Notes under the pieces: generated by a model
Databases searched by the model: none
Seen by the model: only the letters and a program-made list of their open reading frames with translations
What the model was told of the DNA's origin: nothing
In this document: positions 1-7,646 of the stretch, one piece after another
Layout of the letters: the number at the start of each line of letters is the position of its first letter
Numbering within the stretch: position 1 is the first letter of the stretch
Made by a program: the position numbers and the translations under genes
Origin: Hydractinia symbiolongicarpus
Lineage: Eukaryota > Cnidaria > Hydrozoa > Anthoathecata > Hydractiniidae
Length of the DNA: 64,000 nt
Assembly: GCF_029227915.1 (NCBI RefSeq)
Contig: NC_079883.1
Coordinates: 19,034,001 to 19,098,000, forward strand
Direction: 5' to 3'

Positions 1-514
1 ATAAACATGGCTCACAACTTAGCAGAAATATTTGACGATGGTTGTAGATACACCAGCAGAGGCTGTTGATCAACCTATAGATAAACGCCAGGCTTTGAAG
101 GATATACGAAAGACCAAGCGACATTAACTGCCTAAAAAATGTAGCGATAGTTTCATCGATAGGGCCACGAAAGATGTAATCGAGAAAATACACGCGAAGG
201 CGGTAGAACGCGACCTCCAGGATAAGGGGCAGAAGACTGCCATAGCCCTACAAAGTCACGCGATAAACCTATATACGAAAGTAATAGGAAATGTTGTACA
301 GCTTGATAGTCCCGGGGCCCTACGCCAGGATCTAGAGGGGGACCCTATTATAAAAGAATCCATGGCTGACCTGGGTATTCTCATTTATACAGCCTTTGGG
401 AAGTTCCTCGCACCTTTGCTCGTTGCAGCCCATACGATTAACCATACAAAATTGTCTAGACAGGGTTCTCCCGAATCGGAGGAACCGATGAATGATACAA
501 GCTCTCCATCATAA
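1..514 (+). pseudogene. Viral membrane-associated protein, broken copy
   Basis: I do not recognise a named family. The product is homologous to the intact minus-strand gene at 7080-7646: both share a block around KRQALK, an LPKKC segment, and a hydrophobic C-terminal part containing DLGILIYTAFGKFLAPLLVA. An ATG at 7-9 begins the matching N-terminus (LAEIFD), but the frame is lost near residue 15. A premature TAA at 125-127 sits just before LPKKC. The rest reads open to the TAA at 512-514. The start may lie outside the window, because the block 2 homologue has an extra N-terminal membrane segment. A virion membrane or scaffold role is only inferred from its position next to the packaging genes. 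Confidence 0.7.
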
Positions 515-541
515 AAAATGGAAGTGATTTTGTAACTCCAA

Positions 542-870
542 ATGAGTGAAGAATCTACCCAAGTAATCACCAAGAAAAACGAAGGACGTGTTGCTGCTGG
601 TAAGAGACTTGCGGAATGGAATCGCAAGAACAAGGCCGACTTGAAGAAGAACATGGGCAAAAGTACTTTCCAAGAGAGCCAGGAACCTCAGACAAGTACC
701 TCCAAGTCCATGGGAAGTGTATACATTGGTGGAGGCCTTATTGCAATAATCGTATGTATTGGAGGTGCCTACTATTTTCTCCGAAGCCTGCGGTTACCCA
801 GCAGCCTGCAGCAGCGGTTCAGCAAAAAGCTTCAATCAACAACGAAATTGACATTTTCAAGATGCGATAA
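542..870 (+). pseudogene. Small single-span viral membrane protein, frameshifted
   Basis: The product has a basic N-terminal half (motif GRVAAGKRLAEWNRKNKADL), then one hydrophobic span (GLIAIIVCIGGAYYF), then a Q/P-rich tail ending EIDIFKMR. The ATG at 542 opens the N-terminal half, but the tail is in another frame, so a frameshift lies about 775-790, just after the membrane span. The homologue in block 2 (6255-6631, minus) has the same three parts and the same IDIFKMR terminus. It starts 27 bp after the stop of the preceding gene. In block 2 another gene (6668-7087) sits between the two; here only a few codons could remain of it, so that gene has been lost. Membrane protein of a virion is an inference. 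Confidence 0.65.
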
Positions 871-884
871 GCATATAATAAAGT

Positions 885-1136
885 ATGAGTTCGAATGTTT
901 CTCCCCAACAAAAAGAGATTATTGATATGATATACGAGACAATCGTGGACCTCGGTTTTACTTTCGCTTACGCGATGGCTGGAAAAAAATTCCTAGGGAT
1001 CTCGAGTCCTTCGATTAAGCTGGATACCAGCGACGTGATGAAAATGGTAGCATATTTTACAGCTGGTCGAGGAAGCCGCGAGATGTCAGTGAGCAGAGGG
1101 TGGTTGCCCGCGAGTATAGTCCCAAAACCTAAGTAA
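885..1136 (+). CDS. Small viral protein of 83 aa, hypothetical
   Basis: This is an open frame of 83 codons starting 15 bp after the previous gene's stop. The first half (MSSNV to about residue 40) has a weakly hydrophobic stretch, and the second half contains KLDTSDVMKMVAYFTAG and a basic end. The first 35 residues match a truncated ORF in block 2 (6093-6239, minus) at the same place, between the small membrane protein and the ATPase. The complete form is therefore probably this one. I cannot name its function. It is followed by a hairpin (1151-1179) directly before the ATPase start. Confidence 0.6.
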   Translation: MSSNVSPQQKEIIDMIYETIVDLGFTFAYAMAGKKFLGISSPSIKLDTSDVMKMVAYFTAGRGSREMSVSRGWLPASIVPKPK

Positions 1137-1150
1137 GCACCTTCAAGGTT

Positions 1151-1179
1151 TTTGTTGTATGCCTATGGTATACAACAAA
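1151..1179 (+). terminator. Intergenic hairpin upstream of packaging ATPase
   Basis: TTTGTTGTATGCC (1151-1163) pairs with GGTATACAACAAA (1167-1179) around a 3-nt loop, with one G-T type mismatch in 13 pairs. The ATG of the ATPase is at 1181. Block 2 has a perfect version at exactly the same place (6108-6137). It ends the transcript of the gene before it or marks the start of the ATPase transcript; the sequence alone does not decide. Confidence 0.6.
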
Positions 1180-1180
1180 C

Positions 1181-1774
1181 ATGAATGTTGTTAAAGAACC
1201 CCATACAGCGATATTCACAGGACCCACGTCGTGCGGTAAAACTCAACGAGTTCTCGATCTTTTGGAGCATGAATACCGGCACCATTTTCATAATATTATA
1301 ATCCTTTGCCGCACCATACGATACAATAGGACTTATCTTGATAGACCATCGCTTTGGAAAGATCCTTATGTATTTTTGATAGAACCGCAGGATAAACTAT
1401 TTGAATGGATTGAACGATTATCAAGTATCCTCGCCGGTGAGAGCACACTCGTCATAGTTCATGATATGATCGCGGATGAATCCATGGATAAAAAACGCCA
1501 GAGCCTGCTTGAATTAGCCATTATCGGGAGGCACAGGAAGCATTCGTTATGACTGTTGACGCAATCGTATACGGCAATCCCTAAAAACCTCAGGAGGCAG
1601 AAAAAAATGCTATTTACATGGTATCCCTGCGAGAGATCGGACCTCATACAGATCGATAACGAGAGCAACCTTATCGAGGATTGGGATACAATTAAAGCTC
1701 AACTAAACAAGTCAAAGCACGCGTGTTTGTATATTCGTCTCGAATACCCCAGAGCCTGGAGTGTATTAGAATAA
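1181..1774 (+). pseudogene. A32-like DNA-packaging ATPase, one nonsense codon
   Basis: This is a FtsK/HerA-type packaging ATPase, which in related viruses pumps the genome into the capsid. The N-terminus carries a P-loop (GPTSCGKT, about residues 12-19). The Walker B region reads TLVIVHDMIADE, where the block 2 homologue has TLFIVDDMIADE, so the first acidic residue of the usual pair is changed to His here. A TGA at 1550-1552 replaces the Trp codon of block 2; both halves are otherwise in one frame and give the same total length as block 2 (594 bp). The next segment, LTQSYTAIPKNLRR, corresponds to the sensor-like region of these ATPases. It is certainly homologous to block 2; as a working gene it is dead. 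Confidence 0.88.
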
Positions 1775-1776
1775 AC

Positions 1777-2007
1777 ATGTCATATATCAGAACCTTGGAA
1801 AAACAGCTGAAGGCTTGTCACAATGAGATGGACAGAATACCCTATCTGGAAAGTCAATTAGAGGCTCTTGACGAAGAGCTAAGGGATGTTCTGGCGAGAG
1901 AAAGAATCCATAGGAATATTAATCATTTTGCTATATTAATGTCAACTGTTTTGAACATAAACGATGAAGATCCGTCTCGGAGATGTAGACCCGTCACGTC
2001 ACATTAA
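1777..2007 (+). pseudogene. Short coiled-coil viral protein, 3' end replaced
   Basis: The ATG at 1777 directly follows the ATPase stop. Residues 1-50 are charged and heptad-like (KQLKACHNEMDRIPYLESQL), followed by a hydrophobic stretch. They match the 67-aa gene at 5303-5506 through FAILMSTVL. After that the frame runs into unrelated sequence (from about 1957) and stops at 2007, so the last residues are not viral. This marks the right edge of block 1. A small coiled-coil/membrane protein next to the ATPase could be a virion component, but I have no family for it. Confidence 0.6.
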
Positions 2008-2808
2008 TTTTAATTGGGTTTTTATAGTTTTTTCGCGCACTATTCACATTGCTTCTAATCTCCGTACGAATAGGACAAGCGTGTGGTAAAAGTGAGAATC
2101 GAAAATATCGTAGTTCTTGATTGAAATCTTAACGTAAAAATTTCTTCAAGCAGCAAAAAGGAAGCAAGCGCAGTAAACGACGCAATAGTTAGTGTTTCAT
2201 GTTTTATTTTGTACGTGTAATAGTATGTCTATCGACACAGGCTATATTTGTATTTGTTTATGTTGTGCTTATCCTTTTGTATCTTTGTATTTTTTCTGTT
2301 TGTATTTAAGCTATGAAACGTCATCATCATACTGTACTAGACCGACCGATGTATCGTATTTTATTCTACCGCCGCCGTGTGTTCGCATCGTTGCGTCTGC
2401 TTTCTTGTGTACCGTTCGCGCACAAAACATTTCATAGTAGTCGAACCGATCTACATCGCATCACGATAATTTACCGATTTTTACTTATTATTTTACCGTA
2501 AACATTTGCTTAACAAATTTATCACAGTCCCGGCTGGATGTTTCATTTCTTATCATTTAATCTGTTTTAACCACTTTATCTGTATGGATCGTTAGTCTTA
2601 GAAGCATCATTAGTAGCAGATAGGTAGAAACATTAGCAGTTGATTTAACGTAATCACTAGAGCTACCGTTAACTCAACCGGAGTTTTAAATGTTAAAGTA
2701 AATTCTCTAAGGACTAGTCGAAGTGGTCATATTGGCATTATAACTAAAACAATTAATCGTTTATCACTCCTTCTAACAGAGCAAAATAAATATTCAGAGA
2801 TAGTTAAC
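2008..2808. other. Leader/possible LTR region of the retroelement, no gene
   Basis: There is no reading frame I can support in these 800 bases. They precede the Gag-like frame and probably hold the 5' LTR and untranslated leader, but no paired LTR is visible because the 3' half of the element is missing. Confidence 0.35.
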
Positions 2809-4530
2809 ATGTCAAATAAACTTAATGAGACACTCGGAATAGTTGAAAAAATAACTTTTGAGCATAATAATCTGGTCTCTGCGGAGGAGAGTGAGGCTGC
2901 TAACCAACTTTTAAGAGAGCAAAAAATAAAAATCGACCAAATAACATCTGTTTGTGAGGAATATTTTAAACATTCTAACGCTGATGATAATTTAGAAATT
3001 CATAATGCCATAAGTCAGGACTCCCATCACCGCTCGTAATTGCATCGACCACCTTCAAATCACTCTAGATCTTCCAGACATTTCAGTTTATATCATCACT
3101 CTTCTCACAGCAGTCAAAAAAGCCATCATAGTAAGTCCCAATCGACATCATCTTTGAACTTGCTCCTACAGAGGAAGACTGAATCTGCTGAGGCTCAGTT
3201 ACAGGCGAAACTTGCGGAGGAAAAGCTAAAAAGGGAATTAAATTTATTAGAACGGAAGAGAGAGATAGAGCTTAAAATATTGGAACAAAAGAAAATGCTA
3301 TAGAGAGACGATATAGTAGAAAGGTTGAACGTAGTGAAAGATAAAGCTGAAATCGCCAGATTAAGAGAGAGTATAATAGAAGAACATGATTGCAAATTAC
3401 ACAGCTATTAATATTTAGAGAGAGGAAAAGTTCGTCTTATTATGTACCAACCACCGAAAACCTTCGAATATTAGATAGCAGAATTGACAGAGAAGAGAGA
3501 AATATTTCATCCCAGATAGACGTATCATCCCTACAACATCCTAAAAACGACACTACTTTCGTTATACCTAGTGACATCAACAAACATTATTCTAAACCAC
3601 ATTCTTTATCTTCATCAAACCATTCAACAAAAAGCCGTCACTTCTTCAACATCGATGATGTACCGTCTGATGCATCTTCGTCAGTCAATCAACATCCATA
3701 TCATCCTTTCATGTTTAAATCAGGATAAATCTCAAACGAACCGTTCAGAACTAAAAGATGTCGCAAACAATGTCTTCAATAATCCGGAAAATATCGATAA
3801 ATCTCGTTATCAACCGATTGATAAAGTTATTGACGATCTTATTGAAGGACAAGAAACCATTATAGAAGATGCAAATGCGATAACTACCGCTAGAGTACTT
3901 CGCTGGGAGTATGAATCAAGGAATCTACCAGTTATTGATCTGTTTAGGTTCGATGGTTCACCTAATAAATGGCCAGAGTTTGTGGAAAACTTTAAATCTA
4001 GAGTACACCTGAAGGCTTCCTTTGACGATAACACAAGGATGGATAGGTTGATTAGTGTATTAGACGGTGAGGCGAAGAAGACGGTGTTATCGATTGGTGC
4101 AAGTGGCATATTTTACGCATCTGCATTAAAAGCATTGAAACGTGACTTCGGTAATCCTGTTGTTGTATCATACTTTAAATTAAAAAACGTTCTCGATCTT
4201 CCTCAAATACCACCTCGCGACAGAACATCTCTCCGTCGATATCAGCAGCTTCTTAATTCTAATAATACTTGGCTAATCTCCATGGGCTACAAATCTGCTA
4301 TTAATTCAACTGAGAGTTTAGCAAAGGCTGTAGCTAGATTACCTCACCACTTTCAATCAGTGGTGAGGTAATCGCAATCAGTTTTACAAATTTTTGAAAG
4401 GCAAAATTACGGGTGAGAATAGCATTAATTTGATTGACTTTGAGAAATGGTTGAGTTGGAAGTTATTAGAGCAATTCAATCCAATAGCAAATTTAATCGC
4501 AGATCAGGAACAGAATAAGATTAAAAATGG
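2809..4530 (+). pseudogene. BEL/Pao-type Gag remnant
   Basis: The first part (2809-3303) is a coiled-coil-rich segment in one frame interrupted by TAA at 3037-3039, with a His/Ser-rich patch and then EKLKRELNLLERKREIELK. The frame then changes (3390-3728), and from about 3740 a DUF1759-like segment reads LPVIDLFRFDGSPNKWPEF, typical of BEL/Pao Gag. It continues to RLPHHFQ at about 4350, where a perfect foldback (4337-4373) breaks the frame. The downstream frame then resumes with residues around FYKFLKGKI and runs to about 4535. At least three lesions make it non-functional. Gag forms the retroelement particle. Confidence 0.72.
4337..4373. repeat. Perfect 15-bp inverted repeat inside Gag (foldback)
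   Basis: GATTACCTCACCACT (4337-4351) is perfectly complementary to 4359-4373 around a 7-nt loop. It lies within the Gag coding region and the frame is lost at it, so the right arm looks like an inverted copy of the left arm and not an original control element. Confidence 0.75.
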
Positions 4531-4536
4531 AAAGGA

Positions 4537-4782
4537 GTGAGAACATTTGCAACAGGTGCAGGTAGTGAACGCAGTACGAAGTGTTGGATTTGTTCAGAAA
4601 ATCATTTTGCTTTTAAATGCAGAGAATTCAAATCAAAACCGGTGGCAGATCGTAGGAAGTTTGTTTTAGAAAAGGGACTTTGCTTCATATGTCTTTCACC
4701 TTCTCACAAAATAAAAGAATGTAAATCCAAAAAAAGGTGTCACCACACCCTGCTGCATTTAGGACCGCCACAACAAAATTAA
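4537..4782 (+). pseudogene. Retroelement zinc-knuckle region
   Basis: Two zinc-binding motifs are visible: CWICSENHFAFKC (C-x2-C-x3-H-x4-C) and CFICLSPSHKIKEC (C-x2-C-x4-H-x4-C). This spacing is typical of the region between Gag and protease in BEL/Pao polyproteins, where it binds nucleic acid. The frame starts after a break at about 4530 and ends with TAA at 4780-4782. Confidence 0.72.
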
Positions 4783-4826
4783 AATGAAGATACAAAGAAT
4801 GAATCTGAGGCAAGAATCACCCAATC

Positions 4827-5004
4827 TTGACTACAACTGACACCTATCTTCAAGTTATCCCGGTTACCGTAACTCATAACAACAAATCAGTAACAACCAA
4901 CGCTATTTTAGATAGTGGATCAGATAGCACCTTAATTTGCGAAGAAACAGCGCGGAAATTCGGATTAGGTGGGAAGGAGCAACCGTTGAGAGTATCGACG
5001 TGGC
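4827..5004 (+). pseudogene. Retroelement aspartic protease, truncated
   Basis: The segment reads VIPVTVTHNN... then ILDSGSDSTLI, with the D-S-G active-site triplet of retropepsins followed by an E-rich helix. Only the first flap half of the domain remains. The reading frame continues to 5228, but the part after about 5004 is not protease-like and is annotated separately. Confidence 0.72.
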
Positions 5005-5228
5005 TCTATTTGTACTTGCTGCAGCCTGGGGAAGAACATGGGGATCAAAAAAGACGCGCAGCTGATGCCTTTTGGTCGAAGCGTACGCACAGGCTGGATC
5101 GTATCGTGTCAGGTACCCGTCTCCTATACTATCTCGATGGAGGTCCCAATCGCAGTTTCGTGTCAGAGGAATTGCTACTGGTGCCCGAAGATGTTGAAAT
5201 ACCTCCTGAGCATGTGAAAGATTGGTAG
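5005..5228 (+). pseudogene. Possible C-terminal tail of a viral rve-type integrase
   Basis: The last 70 residues of a frame that begins in the retroelement protease are unlike protease. They read QPGEEHGDQKRRAADAFWSK and later FVSEELLLVPEDVEIPPEHV. The F-x-x-E-E-L pattern at the end of a small beta-rich domain resembles the C-terminal tail of integrases found in Polinton-like elements of animals. It converges on the coiled-coil gene (5303-5506), with a perfect hairpin between the two stops. The catalytic core is absent because the retroelement sequence abuts at about 5004. The integrase assignment is tentative. Confidence 0.4.
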
Positions 5229-5240
5229 GGCTATTTCACA

Positions 5241-5263
5241 GGTTCCCCCGTAGCGGGGGAACC
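5241..5263. terminator. Hairpin between convergent viral genes
   Basis: GGTTCCCCC (5241-5249) and GGGGGAACC (5255-5263) form a perfect 9-bp stem with the 5-nt loop GTAGC. It lies between the stop of the integrase-like tail (5228) and the stop of the convergent coiled-coil gene (5303), so it could serve as a 3'-end signal for both. Confidence 0.65.
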
Positions 5264-5302
5264 ACTCAGTTGATACTTAATGTGAATATATAACTTTCCC
5301 AA

Positions 5303-5506
5303 TTATATTCCAACCAGGATGTATGTCATTAGAACAGTTGACATTAATATGAAAAAATACATGGTGTTCCTCTGATACCTTACCCTTTCCAGTACATCAC
5401 GAAGATCTTCATCAATAGCCTCATGGCTCCGCTCCAAATAAGGGATTCTATCCATTTCTTCGTGACAAGCAGCCAGCTGATTTTTTAATTGATGTATGTA
5501 TAACAT
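5303..5506 (-). CDS. Short coiled-coil viral protein, 67 aa
   Basis: This is an intact frame starting 6 bp after the ATPase stop on the minus strand. Residues 1-50 are charged and heptad-like (HQLKNQLAACHEEMDRIPYL), followed by a hydrophobic C-terminus (FILMSTVLMTYILVGI) that could be a membrane segment. It is homologous to the truncated gene at 1777-2007. Its position after the packaging ATPase is conserved in both blocks. No family is recognised; a small tail-anchored virion protein is a guess. Confidence 0.6.
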   Translation of the reverse strand: MLYIHQLKNQLAACHEEMDRIPYLERSHEAIDEDLRDVLERVRYQRNTMYFFILMSTVLMTYILVGI

Positions 5507-5512
5507 ATTTAT

Positions 5513-6106
5513 TTAATCCAATATACTCCAGGCTCTGGGATGGTCCAGTCTAATATACAAACAGGCATGTTTGGATTTTTTCAACTGAATCTTGATCGCT
5601 TCCCAGTCGTTAATTATGTTTGTCTCTTCATCCACCAATTTCATGTCACTCCTTTCGTGCGGGTACCACATGAATAACTGTCTCTTCATTCTCCTCAGGT
5701 TTTTGGGAATCGCGGTATAACTCTGAGTCAACAGCCATAACGAATGCTTCCTGTGCCTCCCGCTAATGGCTATTTCAAGCAGGCTCTGGCGTTTTTTATC
5801 CATGGATTCATCCGCGATCATGTCATCAACTATGAAGAGTGTGCTCTCACCGGCGAGGATATTTGATAATCGTTCAATCCATTCAAATTGTTGATCCTGC
5901 GGTTCTATCAAAAAAATATAGTCATCCTTCCATAGCGAGGATCTCTCCAAGTACGTTGTGTTCCACCGGATCGTTGGACACAAAACTACTATGTTGTGGA
6001 AATGGTGCCTGTATTCTTTTTCCAAAAGATCGAGAACTCGTTGAGTTTTTCCACATCCCGTGGGCCCAGTGAATATTGTAGTGCATGGATCTTTAACAAC
6101 ATTCAT
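5513..6106 (-). CDS. A32-like DNA-packaging ATPase, intact
   Basis: The 197-aa ATPase has a P-loop GPTGCGKT near residues 12-19 and Walker B TLFIVDDMIADE with both acidic residues, followed by LTQSYTAIPKNLRR. I chose the Met at 6104-6106 and not the upstream one at 6149-6151, because the upstream 15 codons are the complement of the conserved palindrome 6108-6137 and block 1 has the same start right after its hairpin. Length equals block 1 exactly. In related viruses this enzyme loads the genome into the capsid. It sits between a truncated small ORF and the coiled-coil gene. Confidence 0.9.
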   Translation of the reverse strand: MNVVKDPCTTIFTGPTGCGKTQRVLDLLEKEYRHHFHNIVVLCPTIRWNTTYLERSSLWKDDYIFLIEPQDQQFEWIERLSNILAGESTLFIVDDMIADESMDKKRQSLLEIAISGRHRKHSLWLLTQSYTAIPKNLRRMKRQLFMWYPHERSDMKLVDEETNIINDWEAIKIQLKKSKHACLYIRLDHPRAWSILD

Positions 6107-6239
6107 GTTTGTTGTATGCCCATGGGCATACAACAAATGCCTTTTTCGCACCTAGCACTAGTAGGATAGTATATGATACTAGTCTTACGGACTCCCACAG
6201 GCTATCAACAACCTCTTTTTGATATTCTTTGCTACTCAT
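6093..6239 (-). pseudogene. Truncated homologue of the 83-aa viral protein
   Basis: The minus-strand frame starts MSSKEYQKEVVDSLWESV, matching the N-terminus of the block 1 gene at 885-1136 up to about residue 35. It then runs through the palindrome into the ATPase start region and stops at 6093. The second half present in block 1 is missing, so a deletion has joined its middle to the intergenic hairpin. Confidence 0.55.
6108..6137. terminator. Perfect 30-bp palindrome before the packaging ATPase
   Basis: Bases 6108-6137 are fully self-complementary (13-bp arms TTTGTTGTATGCC / GGCATACAACAAA around CATG). It lies 1 bp from the ATPase ATG. Block 1 has the same element at 1151-1179 with a changed centre, so the structure is kept at this gene border. 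Confidence 0.7.
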
Positions 6240-6254
6240 GCTTTATTATAGGGC

Positions 6255-6631
6255 TCATCGCATCTTAAAAATATCAATATCTGCCTTAGGCTCCTGCCTC
6301 ACGCTTGGTTGATGAACCGCTGGTGGAGGCTGCTGCGTAACCGCGGATTTTTTACGTATAACATATATAAGACTCGCGATACATGCGATCGCGAGTAGGC
6401 TTCCACCAATATATATTGGTGGAAGCCTACTCAGTATATTCCACTGCTTGACTGTACAGAACTCACTTCAGAAGAGGTTTTGACTGGAGGTTGTACAGCA
6501 CCCTCTTGTTGTTTCATATCTTCCTTTCTCTTCTTAATCAGTGCGGCCAACCTATGACCTTGTGCTACTCTACCAGGATGCTTCACTGGTTCTGTAATGA
6601 CTCTCTCTTCTTGCGGTTGTTCAGTGCTCAT
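6255..6631 (-). pseudogene. Small single-span viral membrane protein, frameshifted by a foldback
   Basis: This is the homologue of 542-870. The first frame (ATG at 6629-6631) gives a basic N-terminal half with GRVAQGHRLAALIKKRKEDM and stops at 6431, right at a perfect 38-bp palindrome (6394-6431). The membrane span (IGGSLLAIACIASLIYVI) and the tail ending DIDIFKMR continue in another frame down to 6255. Apart from the foldback insertion the gene would read through. It starts 37 bp after the previous gene's stop. Confidence 0.65.
6394..6431. repeat. Perfect 38-bp palindrome inside a membrane-protein gene
   Basis: Bases 6394-6431 are their own reverse complement, with the centre at ATATAT. The right-to-left reading duplicates the start of the membrane-span codons in inverted orientation and breaks the frame. 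The pattern is that of a short templated inverted duplication, not a functional terminator. Confidence 0.8.
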
Positions 6632-6636
6632 TTCTT

Positions 6637-6658
6637 TATAAGGCGCGAGACTTATATA
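6637..6658. terminator. Weak intergenic hairpin
   Basis: TATAAG and CTTATA arms flank an 8-nt GC-rich centre between the stop of the 139-aa gene (6668) and the start of the small membrane protein (6631). It is shorter than the other gene-border hairpins in these blocks. Confidence 0.35.
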
Positions 6659-6667
6659 ATCACTTCC

Positions 6668-7087
6668 CTAACCACGAGGGACCTGTGGCAACACATACAA
6701 ATCTGATGGAAGACAGCATAGTGTAATCTCATATTTATCATCATCGTCACCATTAAACCGGATTGCTATTTTATAGTCTGAATTATCAAAGGAGATAACC
6801 TCCGGATTAGAATTTTGCACCTTGGTGCGTGATATGATTTGACCCAGTTTAGGAATAACATGTTTCAATGTAAAATACACGCTGGCCATACACTCGCCAT
6901 CGCTGGGGTCAATAGTAACGTCTCTAATATCCACATCTGAAATGCTCAATCCAATGCCTAGGATGTGGGAAGATGTATCTATATACATTTGCCGTAGTCG
7001 GGTATAAACATTTCCTATTATGTCGCCAAGTTCCGGAGGCGGAATGACAATCTCTTCGAAAAGCCTTGTTTCCATTTCTTCAAACAT
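6668..7087 (-). CDS. Hypothetical viral protein, 139 aa
   Basis: This is an intact frame whose ATG overlaps the end of the preceding gene (stop at 7080). The sequence is soluble and mixed alpha/beta in character (MFEEMETRLFEEIVIPPPEL at the start), with no membrane span and no motif I know. It is present in block 2 but missing from block 1 at the same place, where only a few bases separate its neighbours. Neighbours are a membrane protein and a small membrane protein, so a virion or assembly role is possible but not shown. Confidence 0.55.
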   Translation of the reverse strand: MFEEMETRLFEEIVIPPPELGDIIGNVYTRLRQMYIDTSSHILGIGLSISDVDIRDVTIDPSDGECMASVYFTLKHVIPKLGQIISRTKVQNSNPEVISFDNSDYKIAIRFNGDDDDKYEITLCCLPSDLYVLPQVPRG

Positions 7088-7646
7088 TCTTTTCTTTCTC
7101 TATTTCTTCCTTTTCATCAATGGACTGTGAAAGTTTTGTGTGATTAATCGTATGCGCGGCAACGAGCAAGGGCGCTAAAAATTTGCCAAATGCTGTATAA
7201 ACGAGAATTCCCAAATCAGCCATACTATCTCGTATTATTGGATCATCCTCAATATCCCTCCTTAGTTCTTCTGGGTTATCGAGAGGTACAATATTGCCTA
7301 TGGCTTTCGTATACATAATAATGGCATGAGTTGACAAAGCCTTTGCAGTTTTCTCCCCTTTTTCCTGCAATTCATGTTGAATGAAATCGGTATGAATTTT
7401 TTCAATTACATCCTCCGTGCACTTATCGATAAAACTCTCACTACATTTTTTTGGTAATAAATGTGCTTGACCTTGACGTATCGCTTCCTTCAAAGCTTGG
7501 CGTTTATCAGGTTTTTTCGTAACGGTTTCTGTATCAAAAATATCAGCGAGCTCAGTCATCTTATTTATTAGACGTCGATACCGATAGAAACAAGCAAGTA
7601 TCAGTATATAAGGGAGTAGAATCGTGATCAATAGCAATGCATCCAT
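7080..7646 (-). CDS. Viral membrane protein, 188 aa
   Basis: The intact frame starts immediately after the HNH gene stop. An N-terminal hydrophobic segment (LLLITILLPYILILACFYRY, about residues 4-23) is followed by a charged middle (KRQALKEAIRQG, LLPKKC) and a second hydrophobic part (DLGILVYTAFGKFLAPLLVA, about residues 140-165). The homologue in block 1 is broken. The architecture suggests an integral membrane protein of the virion or the assembly site. No named family is recognised. Confidence 0.6.
   Translation of the reverse strand: MDALLLITILLPYILILACFYRYRRLINKMTELADIFDTETVTKKPDKRQALKEAIRQGQAHLLPKKCSESFIDKCTEDVIEKIHTDFIQHELQEKGEKTAKALSTHAIIMYTKAIGNIVPLDNPEELRRDIEDDPIIRDSMADLGILVYTAFGKFLAPLLVAAHTINHTKLSQSIDEKEEIEKEKNV

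Larger units (their letters stand above)
1..1957 (+). mobile_element. Endogenous Polinton-like/adintovirus-like virus, block 1 (truncated)
   Basis: This is a plus-strand run of five intronless genes: membrane protein, small membrane protein, second small protein, packaging ATPase and coiled-coil protein. The order matches the minus-strand cluster of block 2 (7646 down to 5303), and the proteins are clearly homologous but diverged, so the two blocks are separate insertions and not a duplication of this locus. The left end is cut by the window edge. The right end is inside the coiled-coil gene, where similarity to block 2 stops near 1957 and retroelement-type sequence begins. Three of the five genes are broken. 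Assignment to the Polinton-like/adintovirus group rests on the ATPase here and the polymerase and capsid-like genes of the other blocks. Confidence 0.75.
1958..5004 (+). mobile_element. BEL/Pao-type LTR retroelement remnant
   Basis: Between viral blocks 1 and 2 lies a decayed retroelement with, in order, a long leader (about 2008-2808), a Gag with a DUF1759-like segment, a zinc-knuckle region and an aspartic protease start. The order and the DUF1759-like Gag fit the BEL/Pao superfamily. Reverse transcriptase, RNase H and integrase are absent: sequence similarity ends soon after the protease, near 5004, where an unrelated viral-type tail begins. I could not identify LTRs or a primer-binding site with confidence. 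Confidence 0.7.

Noticed and set aside
385-660. 91-codon minus-strand frame over block 1 genes
   Set aside because: It is the antisense of two conserved viral genes and has no homologue in block 2.
6104-6151. Longer start of the packaging ATPase at 6149-6151
   Set aside because: The extra codons cover the conserved palindrome, and block 1 starts right after its hairpin.
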